Source: Lachnospiraceae bacterium UBA1712
Lineage (GTDB): Bacteria > Bacillota > Clostridia > Lachnospirales > Lachnospiraceae
Direction: 5' to 3'
Assembly (NCBI GenBank): GCA_002317175.1
Contig: DCJA01000014.1
Span: 1-64,000 of the forward strand
Length of the DNA stretch: 64,000 bases
Positions within the stretch are counted from its first letter, which is position 1; each line of letters starts with the position of its first letter. Positions 43,401-53,325 of the stretch are shown piece after piece. Under the pieces are notes generated by a model. It did no database searches. It was given only the letters and a program-made list of their open reading frames with translations, and was not told the origin of the DNA. A program made the translations under genes and the position numbers.

Positions 43401-44642
43401 CTACTGTGCTCTGTGATCAAATACTCGCTGTGTCTTCTTCTCACTTCTTGGCAATGTTCCAACAGGAACAACCACCACCTTTGGTGTAACCATCATGCGT
43501 GACTTTACAAGGTTTTTGAGCGAAGCTGCAGTTTCATCGAAGTTTACTCTTCCTTCTGCTTCCACAGTCAGCATAATAATATCCCTGTTTTTCTCGTCGT
43601 CGTGGGCAATATCAATCTTATATTCACTGGATACTCCATCAACTTGTCCAAGTAATTCTTCAATCTGGCTTGGGAACATATTTACACCATGAACCTTGAA
43701 CATATCATCGCTTCTTCCCTGAATAATATCAAGTCTTGGATAACATCTTCCACATTTACACTGCCCTGGAATAATACGCGAAATATCATGCGTTCTAAAT
43801 CTGATAAGAGGCGCACCTTCTTTAACAAGAGTTGTAATTACAATTTCTCCCTCTTCTCCATCTTCTACAGGAATACCTGTCTTTGGATCAATAATCTCGA
43901 TGTACAGATAATCATCCCAATAATGCATGCCTGTCTCACCTATACAGTTGATACCGATTCCAGGACCATATATTTCAGTTAATCCATATATATCATAGAG
44001 TTCTATTCCAAGCTCTCTTGAAATATATTCTCTCTTCTTTTCACTCCATCTTTCTGAACCAATTACACCTTTTTTCAGATGGATTTTATCCTTTAATCCA
44101 CGCTTATTAATTTCTTCCGCAAGTAAAAGTGCGTAGCTCGAGGTTGCACAGATTACTGTTGCATCCAGGTCCTGCATCATCTGTAGCTGCTTGTCTGTAT
44201 TACCAGGGCCCATTGGAATTGCCATGGCGCCTAACTTCTCTGCTCCAGCCTGAAAGCCTATTCCTGCTGTCCATAGACCATATCCAGGTGTAATCTGAAT
44301 TCTGTCCTTAGGAGTAATGCCAGCTGTTTCATAACATCTTGCAAACATTATTGCCCAGTCCTCAACATCCTTTTTTGTATAAGGTATTATTACTGGCTTT
44401 CCTGTTGTACCTGAAGATGAATGAATTCTTACAACCTCCTCATCTGGTACAGCCTGTATTCCAAGAGGATATGCATTTCTAAGCTCGGCCTTATCAGCAA
44501 ATGGGAGCTTCTCAAACTCTTCTTGAGAGCTTACACCAGTAATCCCCGCTTCTTTATACATTTTTCCAAAATAACTGTCTGACTGTATTAATCTTTTAAT
44601 CTGAGCATCTACCTGCTCTAATTGCTTTGCATTGAGTTTCAT
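43401..44642 (-). CDS. paaK: phenylacetate-CoA ligase family enzyme
   Basis: AMP-forming aryl-acid CoA ligase of 413 residues. The nucleotide-binding HSSSGTTGKPVIIPYT motif, the ATSSYALLLAEE region, DIYGLTEIYGPG and the C-terminal hinge with GRSDDMFKVHG are visible. Linked to iorAB (four-base overlap with iorB), it probably interconverts aryl acetates (phenylacetate, indoleacetate) and their CoA esters, either to make ATP from arylpyruvate oxidation or, in reverse, to feed reductive carboxylation to aromatic amino acids. Confidence 0.9.
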   Translation of the reverse strand: MKLNAKQLEQVDAQIKRLIQSDSYFGKMYKEAGITGVSSQEEFEKLPFADKAELRNAYPLGIQAVPDEEVVRIHSSSGTTGKPVIIPYTKKDVEDWAIMFARCYETAGITPKDRIQITPGYGLWTAGIGFQAGAEKLGAMAIPMGPGNTDKQLQMMQDLDATVICATSSYALLLAEEINKRGLKDKIHLKKGVIGSERWSEKKREYISRELGIELYDIYGLTEIYGPGIGINCIGETGMHYWDDYLYIEIIDPKTGIPVEDGEEGEIVITTLVKEGAPLIRFRTHDISRIIPGQCKCGRCYPRLDIIQGRSDDMFKVHGVNMFPSQIEELLGQVDGVSSEYKIDIAHDDEKNRDIIMLTVEAEGRVNFDETAASLKNLVKSRMMVTPKVVVVPVGTLPRSEKKTQRVFDHRAQ

Positions 44643-45211
44643 TTTGCTTCTCCTATTGCTATTCCTTTTTCAAATGCCTCTACATTAACATCAATATATT
44701 TCTGTGGAACTCTGTTCTTTATTTCTTCAAGAACCTGTTCCTTGGTAAATCCAAGTTTACCTGTTCCAACCGCAACACCAAGCATTGCAATATTAAGAAA
44801 TTTTGCAGATCCAAACTCCGTCGAATCAATAACGATGCAGTGACATTTCTCTTTAAGATACTGAATCATCTCTACTCCATCATAGCCTGTATCATGAAGG
44901 GATTCTGTAACTGGCTTTACTGGAACTTTATTTACTATTACCACTCCATCCTTCTTAAGATATACAAGATTCCTTACTGCTTCTGCAGGCTCAAAGGCCA
45001 TCAGGATATCAGCTTTTCTATAAGGAATAAGTGGCGAATATGACTGTCCTATTCTGACATGACTGGTTACAGAGCCACCACGCTGCGCCATACCAATAGT
45101 TTCAGCTGAATGAACCGCATTACCAGCGTTCATAGCTGTAGCAGCCAATATCTTTGATGCAAGGACAGTTCCCTGACCACCTACACCACAAAGTAAAATG
45201 TCTTTATTCAT
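44639..45211 (-). CDS. iorB: indolepyruvate:ferredoxin oxidoreductase, beta subunit
   Basis: Gamma-domain-type subunit of 190 residues that pairs with IorA. It has the glycine-rich CGVGGQGTVLASKIL start, then AQRGGSVTSHVRIG and LMAFEPAEAVRN. The ATG at 45211 has GGAGG eight bases upstream inside iorA; an earlier GTG (45220) would overlap that site, so I chose the ATG. It overlaps iorA by 8 bases and paaK by 4. Confidence 0.93.
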   Translation of the reverse strand: MNKDILLCGVGGQGTVLASKILAATAMNAGNAVHSAETIGMAQRGGSVTSHVRIGQSYSPLIPYRKADILMAFEPAEAVRNLVYLKKDGVVIVNKVPVKPVTESLHDTGYDGVEMIQYLKEKCHCIVIDSTEFGSAKFLNIAMLGVAVGTGKLGFTKEQVLEEIKNRVPQKYIDVNVEAFEKGIAIGEAK

Positions 45212-47000
45212 GATCGGCACCTCCTATCGCATTTACAGGACATATCTGACTGCAAAGTCCACAGCCTGTACATAAATTCTTATCAATAGTAACCTGACCA
45301 TCTACTGTAATAAGTGCAGGACAACCAATTTCTCTAATACACTTTTTACAACTAATGCATTTATCACTTATGACACATTTGTCAGTTGGCTTTGTTATAG
45401 CAATGCAAGGGGACTTGAAAATAATAGCCTTTACACCTTTAACTGAAACGCACTCCTCGATTGCATCAACAGACGCCTTCATATCAAGTGGGTCTACAGT
45501 AATTATTTTTTTCAGTCCTATTCCCTCAAGAATCTTTACAATACTAACCTTGTCAACAACATCGCCCATCATATTTTTACCAGTTCCTGGATGCGGCTGA
45601 TGTCCTGTCATGGCAGTTGTTGAATTGTCCAATACACAAAGAATCATATCTGCATCATTGTATACTGCATTTACCACTCCTGTGATTCCTGAAGCAAAAA
45701 ATGTTGAATCACCAATAAATGCAAAGGTAGTTGAATCCTTATCAACCCAATGAAAGCCCTGTGCCATTGTTACACCTGCGCCCATACACAGGCATGTGTC
45801 GACCATATCAAGTGGCATAGCATTTCCAAGTGTATAGCATCCAATATCGCCACAGAAATATGCTTTCTTTCCCCTCATTGCCTGCTTAACTGCATAGAAA
45901 GAAGCTCTGTGTGGGCAACCAGCACAAAGAACAGGTGGTCTTACAGGAAGAGTAGGTGCATCTGAAATATCTATTCCTTCATTTGCACTATTAATTCCAA
46001 GGAAAGCTCCTATAATATCAGCAGCATTATTAGAATTATTTTCACCGCTTGCTGGTACTACTCCATCTAATTTTCCTGACACACTAATGTTCAAATGATG
46101 CTTTCCTGCCAGCCTTAATATATTTTCCTCTAAAAATGGACTAAGCTCCTCAAAGCAGAGCACCTCACTAACACCCTCAAGTGCCTTTAATGCAAAGCTT
46201 TCTGGGAAAGGATATGGTGTTCCAATCTTTATTAATCTAATCTCTGGATAATCCTTCAAAAATTCCTTTGCGTAAGAATAGCTTACTCCACCCGCGAGAA
46301 TTGCTTTTGATGATGTTCCTTCCACTGTATTATATTTATAGGTTGAGAAGTCCTCTCCGATTGTAACATTTCTCTTCTCTATCATCGCATGATTAGCAAA
46401 TGACAGTCTTGGGAATATTACCCATTTCTTAGAGTCCTTTACAAAACCATCATATTTTTTCACATCAAATGAATCTGCCACATCAATTGAAGCATATGCA
46501 TGACAAACCCTGGTGGTAGGTCTAAAAATCACTGGTGTGCTGTATTTTTCTGAATAATCAAAAGCATCCTGAATCATCTGGAACGCTTCCTCTGGAGAAG
46601 AAGGATCAAATACAGGAACTCTGGCAAATTCTGCAAATCGTCTGGTGTCCTGCTCTGTCTGTGAAGATATTGGTCCCGGATCATCTGCTGATACGACTAC
46701 CATTCCACCTTTTACGCCAACATATGCAAGAGACATAAATGGATCTGACGCAACATTTAATCCTACCTGCTTCATAGTTACCATACTTCTTGCTCCACTA
46801 TAAGCTGCTGCGCAGGCAACTTCCATTGCGGCCTTCTCATTTACTGACCACTCAAGATGAGCTCCTTCTCTTGGAAATTTAGATATCGTTTCAACTATTT
46901 CAGAGGATGGTGTTCCTGGATATCCAGAAACAAGGTTAACTCCTGCTGAAAGAGCTCCCAGTGCGATTGCACCATTTCCCATTACATATTCTTTTTTCAT
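45204..47000 (-). CDS. iorA: indolepyruvate:ferredoxin oxidoreductase, alpha subunit
   Basis: Thiamine-pyrophosphate enzyme that oxidatively decarboxylates arylpyruvates to aryl-acetyl-CoA, reducing ferredoxin. The 598 residues hold an N-terminal pyrimidine-binding domain (GNGAIALGALSAGVNLVSGYPGT), a TPP domain (CGDIGCYTLG, GDSTFFASGITGVVNAVYN) and a C-terminal double [4Fe-4S] ferredoxin-like domain with two C-x2-C-x2-C-x3-C-like clusters. The paaK neighbour supports the aryl substrate. It starts 30 bases before the next upstream stop. Confidence 0.95.
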   Translation of the reverse strand: MKKEYVMGNGAIALGALSAGVNLVSGYPGTPSSEIVETISKFPREGAHLEWSVNEKAAMEVACAAAYSGARSMVTMKQVGLNVASDPFMSLAYVGVKGGMVVVSADDPGPISSQTEQDTRRFAEFARVPVFDPSSPEEAFQMIQDAFDYSEKYSTPVIFRPTTRVCHAYASIDVADSFDVKKYDGFVKDSKKWVIFPRLSFANHAMIEKRNVTIGEDFSTYKYNTVEGTSSKAILAGGVSYSYAKEFLKDYPEIRLIKIGTPYPFPESFALKALEGVSEVLCFEELSPFLEENILRLAGKHHLNISVSGKLDGVVPASGENNSNNAADIIGAFLGINSANEGIDISDAPTLPVRPPVLCAGCPHRASFYAVKQAMRGKKAYFCGDIGCYTLGNAMPLDMVDTCLCMGAGVTMAQGFHWVDKDSTTFAFIGDSTFFASGITGVVNAVYNDADMILCVLDNSTTAMTGHQPHPGTGKNMMGDVVDKVSIVKILEGIGLKKIITVDPLDMKASVDAIEECVSVKGVKAIIFKSPCIAITKPTDKCVISDKCISCKKCIREIGCPALITVDGQVTIDKNLCTGCGLCSQICPVNAIGGADHE

Positions 47001-47029
47001 AATAGTTCTCTATTCCTTTTTTATATTTA

Positions 47030-47839
47030 TTATACAGACTTAATTTCTCCTGGCTTTATCTCAGTCAGCTTTCCTTCGTCTGACAGGAACCATATACTTA
47101 ATGCTGAAGTATTATGCATCATACTTCCATCCGCTGAATACTCAAGATTTCTAATGGCTGTGAGATAATCACACAGCTCCATATTGGTTGCATACCAGAT
47201 ATTATCCTTGCCTGACATCATCTCACAGAATTCCTCAATAACTGTCCAGTCCTTAGATCTTCCAAACTCAAAGCTATGGCCCCAGACATACATAAGTGGA
47301 AGCTCAACATAGCCTGGAACATCCAAAAACTGTTTACCATACTCCATAACATTGTCTGCATGATGACAAGTTGGATGCCACTGCATAAAATCTGATGGAG
47401 GAAAGAATCCATGTGTAGCATTAACCGTACGAGCATACTTAATGCCAACTGCCTTTGCTGCTGAAATCACTTCTGGTGAATAACTACCAAATGGATAAGA
47501 AAAGCCCTGTACAAGCTTGCTCGTCAAATTCTCTAAATCCAATCTATCGTCTGACAGCTCACTAACTGTTACCGATACTGATAAAGCTGGCATATTAAGA
47601 TGATTAACACCATGACATGCTACTTCATGACCTTCATAAAGAGTGGCCACTTCTTCTGATTTTACAAATTCTTCTCCAGGAATCTCGGTTACGCCATCAA
47701 GAGTTCCTGAATTAAGATGAAATGTCCCCTTCATTCCATACTTGTTAAATATCTCCACCAGTTTCCTATCATATGCCTGGCCATCATCATAACTAAATGT
47801 TAATGCTTTTTCCAATCCATTCTTATATACGAATCTCAT
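47030..47839 (-). CDS. polysaccharide deacetylase family protein (NodB homology)
   Basis: A 269-residue carbohydrate-esterase-4-like protein. The metal motif TFSYDDG has the Asp pair, and the zinc histidines appear as HGVNH, followed by FSYPFGSYS. There is no signal peptide or membrane helix, so it is probably cytosolic. It may deacetylate a sugar intermediate; its place at the end of the glycosyltransferase run supports a glycan role. GGAGG lies before the ATG, 68 bases after the preceding gene. Confidence 0.85.
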   Translation of the reverse strand: MRFVYKNGLEKALTFSYDDGQAYDRKLVEIFNKYGMKGTFHLNSGTLDGVTEIPGEEFVKSEEVATLYEGHEVACHGVNHLNMPALSVSVTVSELSDDRLDLENLTSKLVQGFSYPFGSYSPEVISAAKAVGIKYARTVNATHGFFPPSDFMQWHPTCHHADNVMEYGKQFLDVPGYVELPLMYVWGHSFEFGRSKDWTVIEEFCEMMSGKDNIWYATNMELCDYLTAIRNLEYSADGSMMHNTSALSIWFLSDEGKLTEIKPGEIKSV

Positions 47840-47907
47840 ATCCTAGCCTCCAACTATTAATCCATTCTACTTTTATTAATCTTGTTTATTCCCAAATTTA
47901 TCTGATT

Positions 47908-48885
47908 CTACAAGCCCTTCATCTTAGCATGCATCACTCTTACACCCTTTGGTGCTATTGCAAACAATGTCAGGTACATCTTGTTTTTTGTCGTTAATAT
48001 CTTATTGCCCATAGCTCTAAGCCAGTTATTTCTAATAAATGCAACCACAGCACAGTAGAACTGATTATCCTTATTCATCATGCTGATAGGAATATGGAGC
48101 ATATAGTCTATCCTTTGAAACATTCCAAATCTGAATGCTGTATCTGATAACTCAGGGTATTTTTCATCCACTATCTTCTGAACATAGTCAGAATTGACAA
48201 CTATGTCAGTAAAAACTCTGGAGAAGTCATTTTTATCTTTTCTGCGACTATTACTATTCATACGGTAAAACACATGGTAACACTGCTTTGGAAGGATAGG
48301 AAATGATTCCACATCAGCAAGCATATCTGTCAGAAGCTTAAAATCTTCATTGAGCTCACCTACTGGAAACTCTCTTGTTGCAAACAGTTCCCTTGATGTA
48401 ATTCTTGTACAGAATGAGCAATCTCCTCTGTGCATAAGAAGCTCACGCATCATTTCCTTATTGCTGATTAAAAGCTCTGTTTCAGGTGGGGTGCACACAT
48501 CAGGACGTCTGCTTCCATCTTCATTGACCTCATCTCTGGATATCTGTGCCATCTTTGAACCATAACGGCTCACGGCATCCGCCAGAAGCGCATACATATC
48601 TGGCTCAATGTAATCATCACTATCGATAAATCCTATAAAGTCACCTGTAGCCTGTTTCAGGCCTAAGTTTCTTGCTGAAGAAGACCCACCGTTCTCCTTA
48701 TGAAACACCTTTATCCTGTTATCTCTAGCAGCCAGTTCATCACACAAAGCAGATGTGCCATCAGTGGAACCATCATCCACAAGTATTATCTCCAGCTCCT
48801 TATAGGTCTGATTCACAATACTCATAACGCATCGTTCAAGACAATCTATTATGTTGTATATTGGAACAATAACCGTTATCTTCAT
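47908..48885 (-). CDS. glycosyltransferase family 2
   Basis: A 325-residue GT-A enzyme with VIVPIYNIIDCLERC, VDDGSTDGTS and the FIDSDDYIEPD metal-binding block. The C-terminal half is variable and has no clear membrane helix. An upstream GTG at 48897 touches the previous stop, but the family usually starts MKITVIVPIYN, so I use the ATG at 48885. It adds one sugar in the surface polysaccharide pathway; donor and acceptor are unknown. Confidence 0.85.
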   Translation of the reverse strand: MKITVIVPIYNIIDCLERCVMSIVNQTYKELEIILVDDGSTDGTSALCDELAARDNRIKVFHKENGGSSSARNLGLKQATGDFIGFIDSDDYIEPDMYALLADAVSRYGSKMAQISRDEVNEDGSRRPDVCTPPETELLISNKEMMRELLMHRGDCSFCTRITSRELFATREFPVGELNEDFKLLTDMLADVESFPILPKQCYHVFYRMNSNSRRKDKNDFSRVFTDIVVNSDYVQKIVDEKYPELSDTAFRFGMFQRIDYMLHIPISMMNKDNQFYCAVVAFIRNNWLRAMGNKILTTKNKMYLTLFAIAPKGVRVMHAKMKGL

Positions 48886-48897
48886 TAATAATCTCAC

Positions 48898-50052
48898 TTA
48901 CTCGCTAGGCAGCAATGGCCTAATTACTCTTGCCACAGAAAGAGGTCCTTCCCTTGGTGGCTCTATCTTTCCATTTGCATAATTCTCATAAAATCTAATT
49001 ATCTGATCAGCTGCATTAGATGCATTCCAACAATCTGCTATAGTATCGTAAGCTCTCTCTCCCAGTCTCAATATAAGTTCTCTGTCCTCAACAAGACTGA
49101 ATACCTGTATTCTGAAGTCCTCGTAGCTTCCATCAAATAATAGACCATTGATTCCATGCTTTATTAAATATGGTGCTGCTCCAACCTGCTCGCAAACCAC
49201 TTCAGCACATCCACTGTTCATACCTTCGTTAACTACAGCTCCCCAACCCTCCAGATAGTTGCTGGTAAACAGATGTATATGACAATGGTCCATCAGATCT
49301 CTCACTTCTTCAGGCTTTAAAAAACCGTAGAAGTATACATTATCCTCAAGCTCTCCCTCTTTGACACGCTGCCTTAACATATCCTCCATAGGTCCACTTC
49401 CAACAAAATGGATTCTGAAGTCTATTCCCAGATCAGCCATATCTGCAGCCAGACGAACTATATATTCAGGATGCTTTAATTCAATAAATCTGCCGGCCCA
49501 AATAAACTCAAGAGAATCCATTGAAGGCTTTAAATCCCAATTCAGTTCCCTGAATCTGGGGAAATATCCGAATTTGAACATTTTCTTTGGATAAGCCTTA
49601 ATCAGATTAAAATCCGAAGCTACATATGCTCCGTTACAAAGCATATATACATTGTCTTTCTTTCTGAATCTGATATGTTCCTTGTATTTTCTAATAAGTC
49701 CCCTTGGAGAAACTGCTTTCCACTGACCTTCTCTGTATATTCTTTCACTGATTCTTAGAGTCAGCTTTCCTGCCTTGATTCTTGGCAGAATCAGATCTTC
49801 TCTTTCCTGCCATCCCACAAGAAGCATGTCACAGTCATTTATCAGCCTCTTACATTCTTGCTCATCCTTGTATAAAAGTCTGAGATAAGCTATCTGCTCT
49901 TCATCAACTGACCAGCCCATATCCGCACGTTCCTGCTCCATTGGCTCTGTCTGAATAAAGGTGAAATTATCTCCCAACCTTTTAAACATCTCTTCGCAAA
50001 ATGGCATCTGATGATGATTTATGAAGTTACTTATCATGGTTACTTTTAACAT
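48898..50052 (-). CDS. glycosyltransferase family 4 (GT-B)
   Basis: A 384-residue retaining GT-B enzyme. The donor-binding half has FIWAGRFIELKHPEYIVRLAAD, the VGSGPMEDML stretch and the E-x7-E-like LEGWGAVVNEGMNSGCAEV. It overlaps the upstream GT4 gene by 7 bases. It probably adds a hexose during repeat-unit assembly at the inner membrane face. Confidence 0.87.
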   Translation of the reverse strand: MLKVTMISNFINHHQMPFCEEMFKRLGDNFTFIQTEPMEQERADMGWSVDEEQIAYLRLLYKDEQECKRLINDCDMLLVGWQEREDLILPRIKAGKLTLRISERIYREGQWKAVSPRGLIRKYKEHIRFRKKDNVYMLCNGAYVASDFNLIKAYPKKMFKFGYFPRFRELNWDLKPSMDSLEFIWAGRFIELKHPEYIVRLAADMADLGIDFRIHFVGSGPMEDMLRQRVKEGELEDNVYFYGFLKPEEVRDLMDHCHIHLFTSNYLEGWGAVVNEGMNSGCAEVVCEQVGAAPYLIKHGINGLLFDGSYEDFRIQVFSLVEDRELILRLGERAYDTIADCWNASNAADQIIRFYENYANGKIEPPREGPLSVARVIRPLLPSE

Positions 50053-51320
50053 AACTGATCGTATATCTCCGTCAATCTTTCAAAATTCTTATCTGAATCA
50101 TAATTCAGCACTGCTCTGGCTTTTTCAGCTTCTGACAGTTGTGTCATGTAATCTTTATCTTCAAAGACTTTAATGATTTGATTTGTAAGCTGCTCTATAT
50201 TACCAACCTCATAAAAGGCCGCCTCATTTTCCTCCGCAATAGAAGGAATTCCCCCTGTTCTTGGTACAATAACAGGTGTACCAAGCAACATTGCTTCACC
50301 AACTGAGTTAGGTGAATTCTCAATATATGAATTGCATACCAGCACATGGCTCTTAAGATATCTATCCTTCATCTGAGCCGCAGACAGTTTTCCTAATACT
50401 GACACCTTATCCATTAGTCCGCGTTCAGCCATAAGCTTTCTCAGGTATGCCCCATAAGTTCCAATTTTTATCTTTTCTTTTAGGCTTGTATAACCAGTGA
50501 TACTGTTTCCAGCCACATATATATGAGCATCGGGATACTTCTCCAGTACTGCAGGCATAGCCTTCAACAGATCGTGAAAGCCCTTAAGCGGATAATCCGC
50601 CTGTGTTACAAATATGCTGTGCTTTTCCATTTTATCCATATTCCATGAACCCTCATAGAACTCCTGTCTTAGGGTTTCATTCATATGAAAATAACTAATC
50701 TCTGGGTTAGCTGACAAAACAGCATTTTTGTCAAATGCAGTTCTTCCTGTGGCATTTCCAGTCAGAGACAGCGCTTCTTGCTCAAATTCTGCTCTCCTGT
50801 AGAACTTTTCCTGCTGCGCAGCAATATTATCCTTCTTAAGGCTATCCCTGAATGTACTTTTATTAATAATTTCCTGACTAAGTCCACCACAATAATGCTT
50901 GGCACATTCGCTCATTACACCCTGGATTCCCAGCAACACCTTCTGTGGATTATTAAACACTCTCAGGCAGGCAAGGGTATGTGGATACTCTGTACCAAAT
51001 ATATGAATTAAATCTGGCTTAAAATCTTTGATTATGCTGTCAAATGTAGTCTCAAGAGTCTTATCATATACCCATGGTGACTGTGTCTGTTCCAAAAATC
51101 TGTATACAACAACTGACCTGCTATCAAGCGTAACTGTATCCTTTTTGAAAGCTGAATCTATATTGTAAGGAACACATATTCCCATTTCCAGATTACGCTT
51201 ATTATCTGCAACAAGCTTTCTTAAGGAGGCGTCTACCCATCCCTCCTTAACTGTAGTCTCAATATTAAGTTGTTTTGCAATCATAGGTGGAACCACGTTG
51301 CACAACCATAATATCTTCAT
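50046..51320 (-). CDS. glycosyltransferase family 4 (GT-B)
   Basis: A 424-residue GT-B enzyme with an acceptor domain at the N terminus (MKILWLCNVVPPMIAKQLN) and a donor domain containing VTQADYPLKGFHDLLKAMP and the ENSPNSVGEAMLLGTPVIVPRTGGIPS block, which includes the conserved E-x7-E-like pair. AGAGGATAAAAG precedes the ATG. It is similar in layout to the next GT4 gene, so the two may have arisen by duplication and then diverged. Confidence 0.87.
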   Translation of the reverse strand: MKILWLCNVVPPMIAKQLNIETTVKEGWVDASLRKLVADNKRNLEMGICVPYNIDSAFKKDTVTLDSRSVVVYRFLEQTQSPWVYDKTLETTFDSIIKDFKPDLIHIFGTEYPHTLACLRVFNNPQKVLLGIQGVMSECAKHYCGGLSQEIINKSTFRDSLKKDNIAAQQEKFYRRAEFEQEALSLTGNATGRTAFDKNAVLSANPEISYFHMNETLRQEFYEGSWNMDKMEKHSIFVTQADYPLKGFHDLLKAMPAVLEKYPDAHIYVAGNSITGYTSLKEKIKIGTYGAYLRKLMAERGLMDKVSVLGKLSAAQMKDRYLKSHVLVCNSYIENSPNSVGEAMLLGTPVIVPRTGGIPSIAEENEAAFYEVGNIEQLTNQIIKVFEDKDYMTQLSEAEKARAVLNYDSDKNFERLTEIYDQLC

Positions 51321-51392
51321 CTTTTATCCTCTGGCAGCATGCCCTTAGCACACCACTCCAATGTATATGTCTTCAAATCTGATCTGTTGATT

Positions 51393-52220
51393 TTATCTCT
51401 TTACTTTATAAATAGCACTCTTCAGGCCATTATAAGCCCTTGAGAAAGCTGGACTTTCCGCCAGTTTTGTTCTGACTGGCGCAAGTGTAAGCAACATAAT
51501 TCTTCTGTATCTTGCAGCCTGGTCACCCATGTATTTATCAGTAATTTCCCTATGTTGAAGGGCTGATTTTTTCCTGTTCTCAGCAGTCTCTGAATATCCT
51601 CCTCCCTCGTAGTTGCATATCACTATATCCATATGCTCACATACCGCATTTTGTTCATAAAAACTGTATAGAAAATGCTCATAATCCGCTCTGACTGTAT
51701 ATTCAGGCTTATAAGCTCTGTTTTTAAACAACTGCGTTGAATAAAAGCAGACCTGATGACATGGCACATTTCTAAACAGAGCAAATTCATTGATTACTGG
51801 TGCTGAGCTGACAATACTCTTCTGTATTAGATTATACTGGTCTCCATAAAAAATATGGGGCTGGTCATACTCCTTCAGATAAGTTGAAACTCTGCTGAGC
51901 ACACTGGAATCATGGAACTCATCTCCACAATTTAGAAAGATACAGTATGCTCCCTTTTCTTCTGACAGATCTGTCATCATATATTCTACTGCCTGATTCA
52001 TGCCATCATAGATACTCTTGTCCGGCTTTACCAGTATCTGAACATTGTCATGTCCCTGAAGGAAGCCGCTATTCTTTAGCTCTTCAATAGAATTATCCTT
52101 AGACCCACCATCTTTAATTATTATTTTGTATTCCTGATAGTCCTGCGAAAATACGCTTTCAAGTGTGGTCTTCAACCTTCCACCTGGATTAAGACTAGCG
52201 ATTAGTATATATAAGCACAT
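51393..52220 (-). CDS. glycosyltransferase family 2 (WcaA-like)
   Basis: A 275-residue GT-A enzyme with LIASLNPGGRLKTTLESVFSQ, IKDGGSKDNSIEEL, SIYDGMNQAVEYM and FLNCGDEF, the variant seen in colanic-acid-type transferases where the acidic motif reads N-x-G-D. The frame opens at 52247, but the family begins close to the ATG at 52220; the ribosome-binding site is weak. It overlaps the end of the polymerase gene by about 26 bases. Confidence 0.82.
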   Translation of the reverse strand: MCLYILIASLNPGGRLKTTLESVFSQDYQEYKIIIKDGGSKDNSIEELKNSGFLQGHDNVQILVKPDKSIYDGMNQAVEYMMTDLSEEKGAYCIFLNCGDEFHDSSVLSRVSTYLKEYDQPHIFYGDQYNLIQKSIVSSAPVINEFALFRNVPCHQVCFYSTQLFKNRAYKPEYTVRADYEHFLYSFYEQNAVCEHMDIVICNYEGGGYSETAENRKKSALQHREITDKYMGDQAARYRRIMLLTLAPVRTKLAESPAFSRAYNGLKSAIYKVKR

Positions 52221-53325
52221 CTTCAATATTATTCCACTCCACTCCATTGAACAGCCAGCTCTTATAGGGAAGAACTGCTATTCCTGGTTTCGATGCCGTA
52301 ATAATAAAATATACAAAGTATAAGACTGCCGCTACTAAGATTCCATATAGGGCGTATTGTTTCCTTTTACCTTCTTCAAGAGAAGTGTATACTCCTGGAA
52401 CAAGTAATATCTGAGCAGTAATAAGGTAGTAACCTAATCTGGATACCATAGGAATAAATGAGCCACCTACATATAGAACCAGCGCCAGACTGGTCATATT
52501 AAAATACAAGCTATTAGCCTTATTGCCTTTTATTCCCTCTCTATAAAAGAATATACAAAAAGCAATTAATAACATGCATCGTAAAATACCTGGAAGGTTA
52601 GCCTTAATACCTATATCCTGTGTCAGATAAACTGTATCTTTATAGGATGGATACAGCTCAAGTATTATTTTCATTATTAAATCTCTGAAAAGATACAAAA
52701 ATGCTGCTGACACTGCAATAGCAGCATAAAACCATTTCTTCCATTCTCTATTACAAATAATATACATAGGTATTACTATTAGGACTGATTTGTGAAACAG
52801 TGCTGCAAATAATATCAGAATTACAAATTTGAAATACTCTTTTCTTAACACATAACGTAAAGAATACAACGAAATCGCAAGTACAAAATAATATCTGACA
52901 GTATTAAAGGATCTGAAGTAGATTCCAAGTGACATAAACAAAAGAAAGCTTATGGCAAATATGTCACTCTGATCATACATAGCTTTGAGGAACACAAAGA
53001 TAGTAACCATTCCAAATAATCCAAAGATTAACAGATAATTTTCCCAACCAGCCAGAGTATACAAAGCCTTTACTACAAAGTTATAACCTGGCTCCGTTAC
53101 TATTATTCCTCCAACATTTATCTCATGAGCATTCTGTACATATGTGAGGTAGTCATTACCCACTCCGACTCTGAGAACACATAGCAAAGAAAGTACGCAA
53201 AAAATAGCAGCTAAAGATATTTTACTTAATAGCTGCTGTCTTGTTGTATTTAGATTGCAGGATGCCCTGTTAACCCATACTCCCAATAGTATAGTAATCA
53301 GGGCAACAACAGTATACAGTATCAT
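52195..53325 (-). CDS. EpsG/Wzy-like polysaccharide polymerase
   Basis: A polytopic membrane protein of 376 residues with about 10 helices. The pattern around DYLTYVQNAHEIN and EPGYNFVVKALYTL is typical of EpsG-family proteins, thought to polymerise repeat units on the outer face. It overlaps the upstream GT by four bases and sits between glycosyltransferases, as a Wzy polymerase would. Confirmation rests only on topology and weak motifs. Confidence 0.75.
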   Translation of the reverse strand: MILYTVVALITILLGVWVNRASCNLNTTRQQLLSKISLAAIFCVLSLLCVLRVGVGNDYLTYVQNAHEINVGGIIVTEPGYNFVVKALYTLAGWENYLLIFGLFGMVTIFVFLKAMYDQSDIFAISFLLFMSLGIYFRSFNTVRYYFVLAISLYSLRYVLRKEYFKFVILILFAALFHKSVLIVIPMYIICNREWKKWFYAAIAVSAAFLYLFRDLIMKIILELYPSYKDTVYLTQDIGIKANLPGILRCMLLIAFCIFFYREGIKGNKANSLYFNMTSLALVLYVGGSFIPMVSRLGYYLITAQILLVPGVYTSLEEGKRKQYALYGILVAAVLYFVYFIITASKPGIAVLPYKSWLFNGVEWNNIEDVLIYTNR

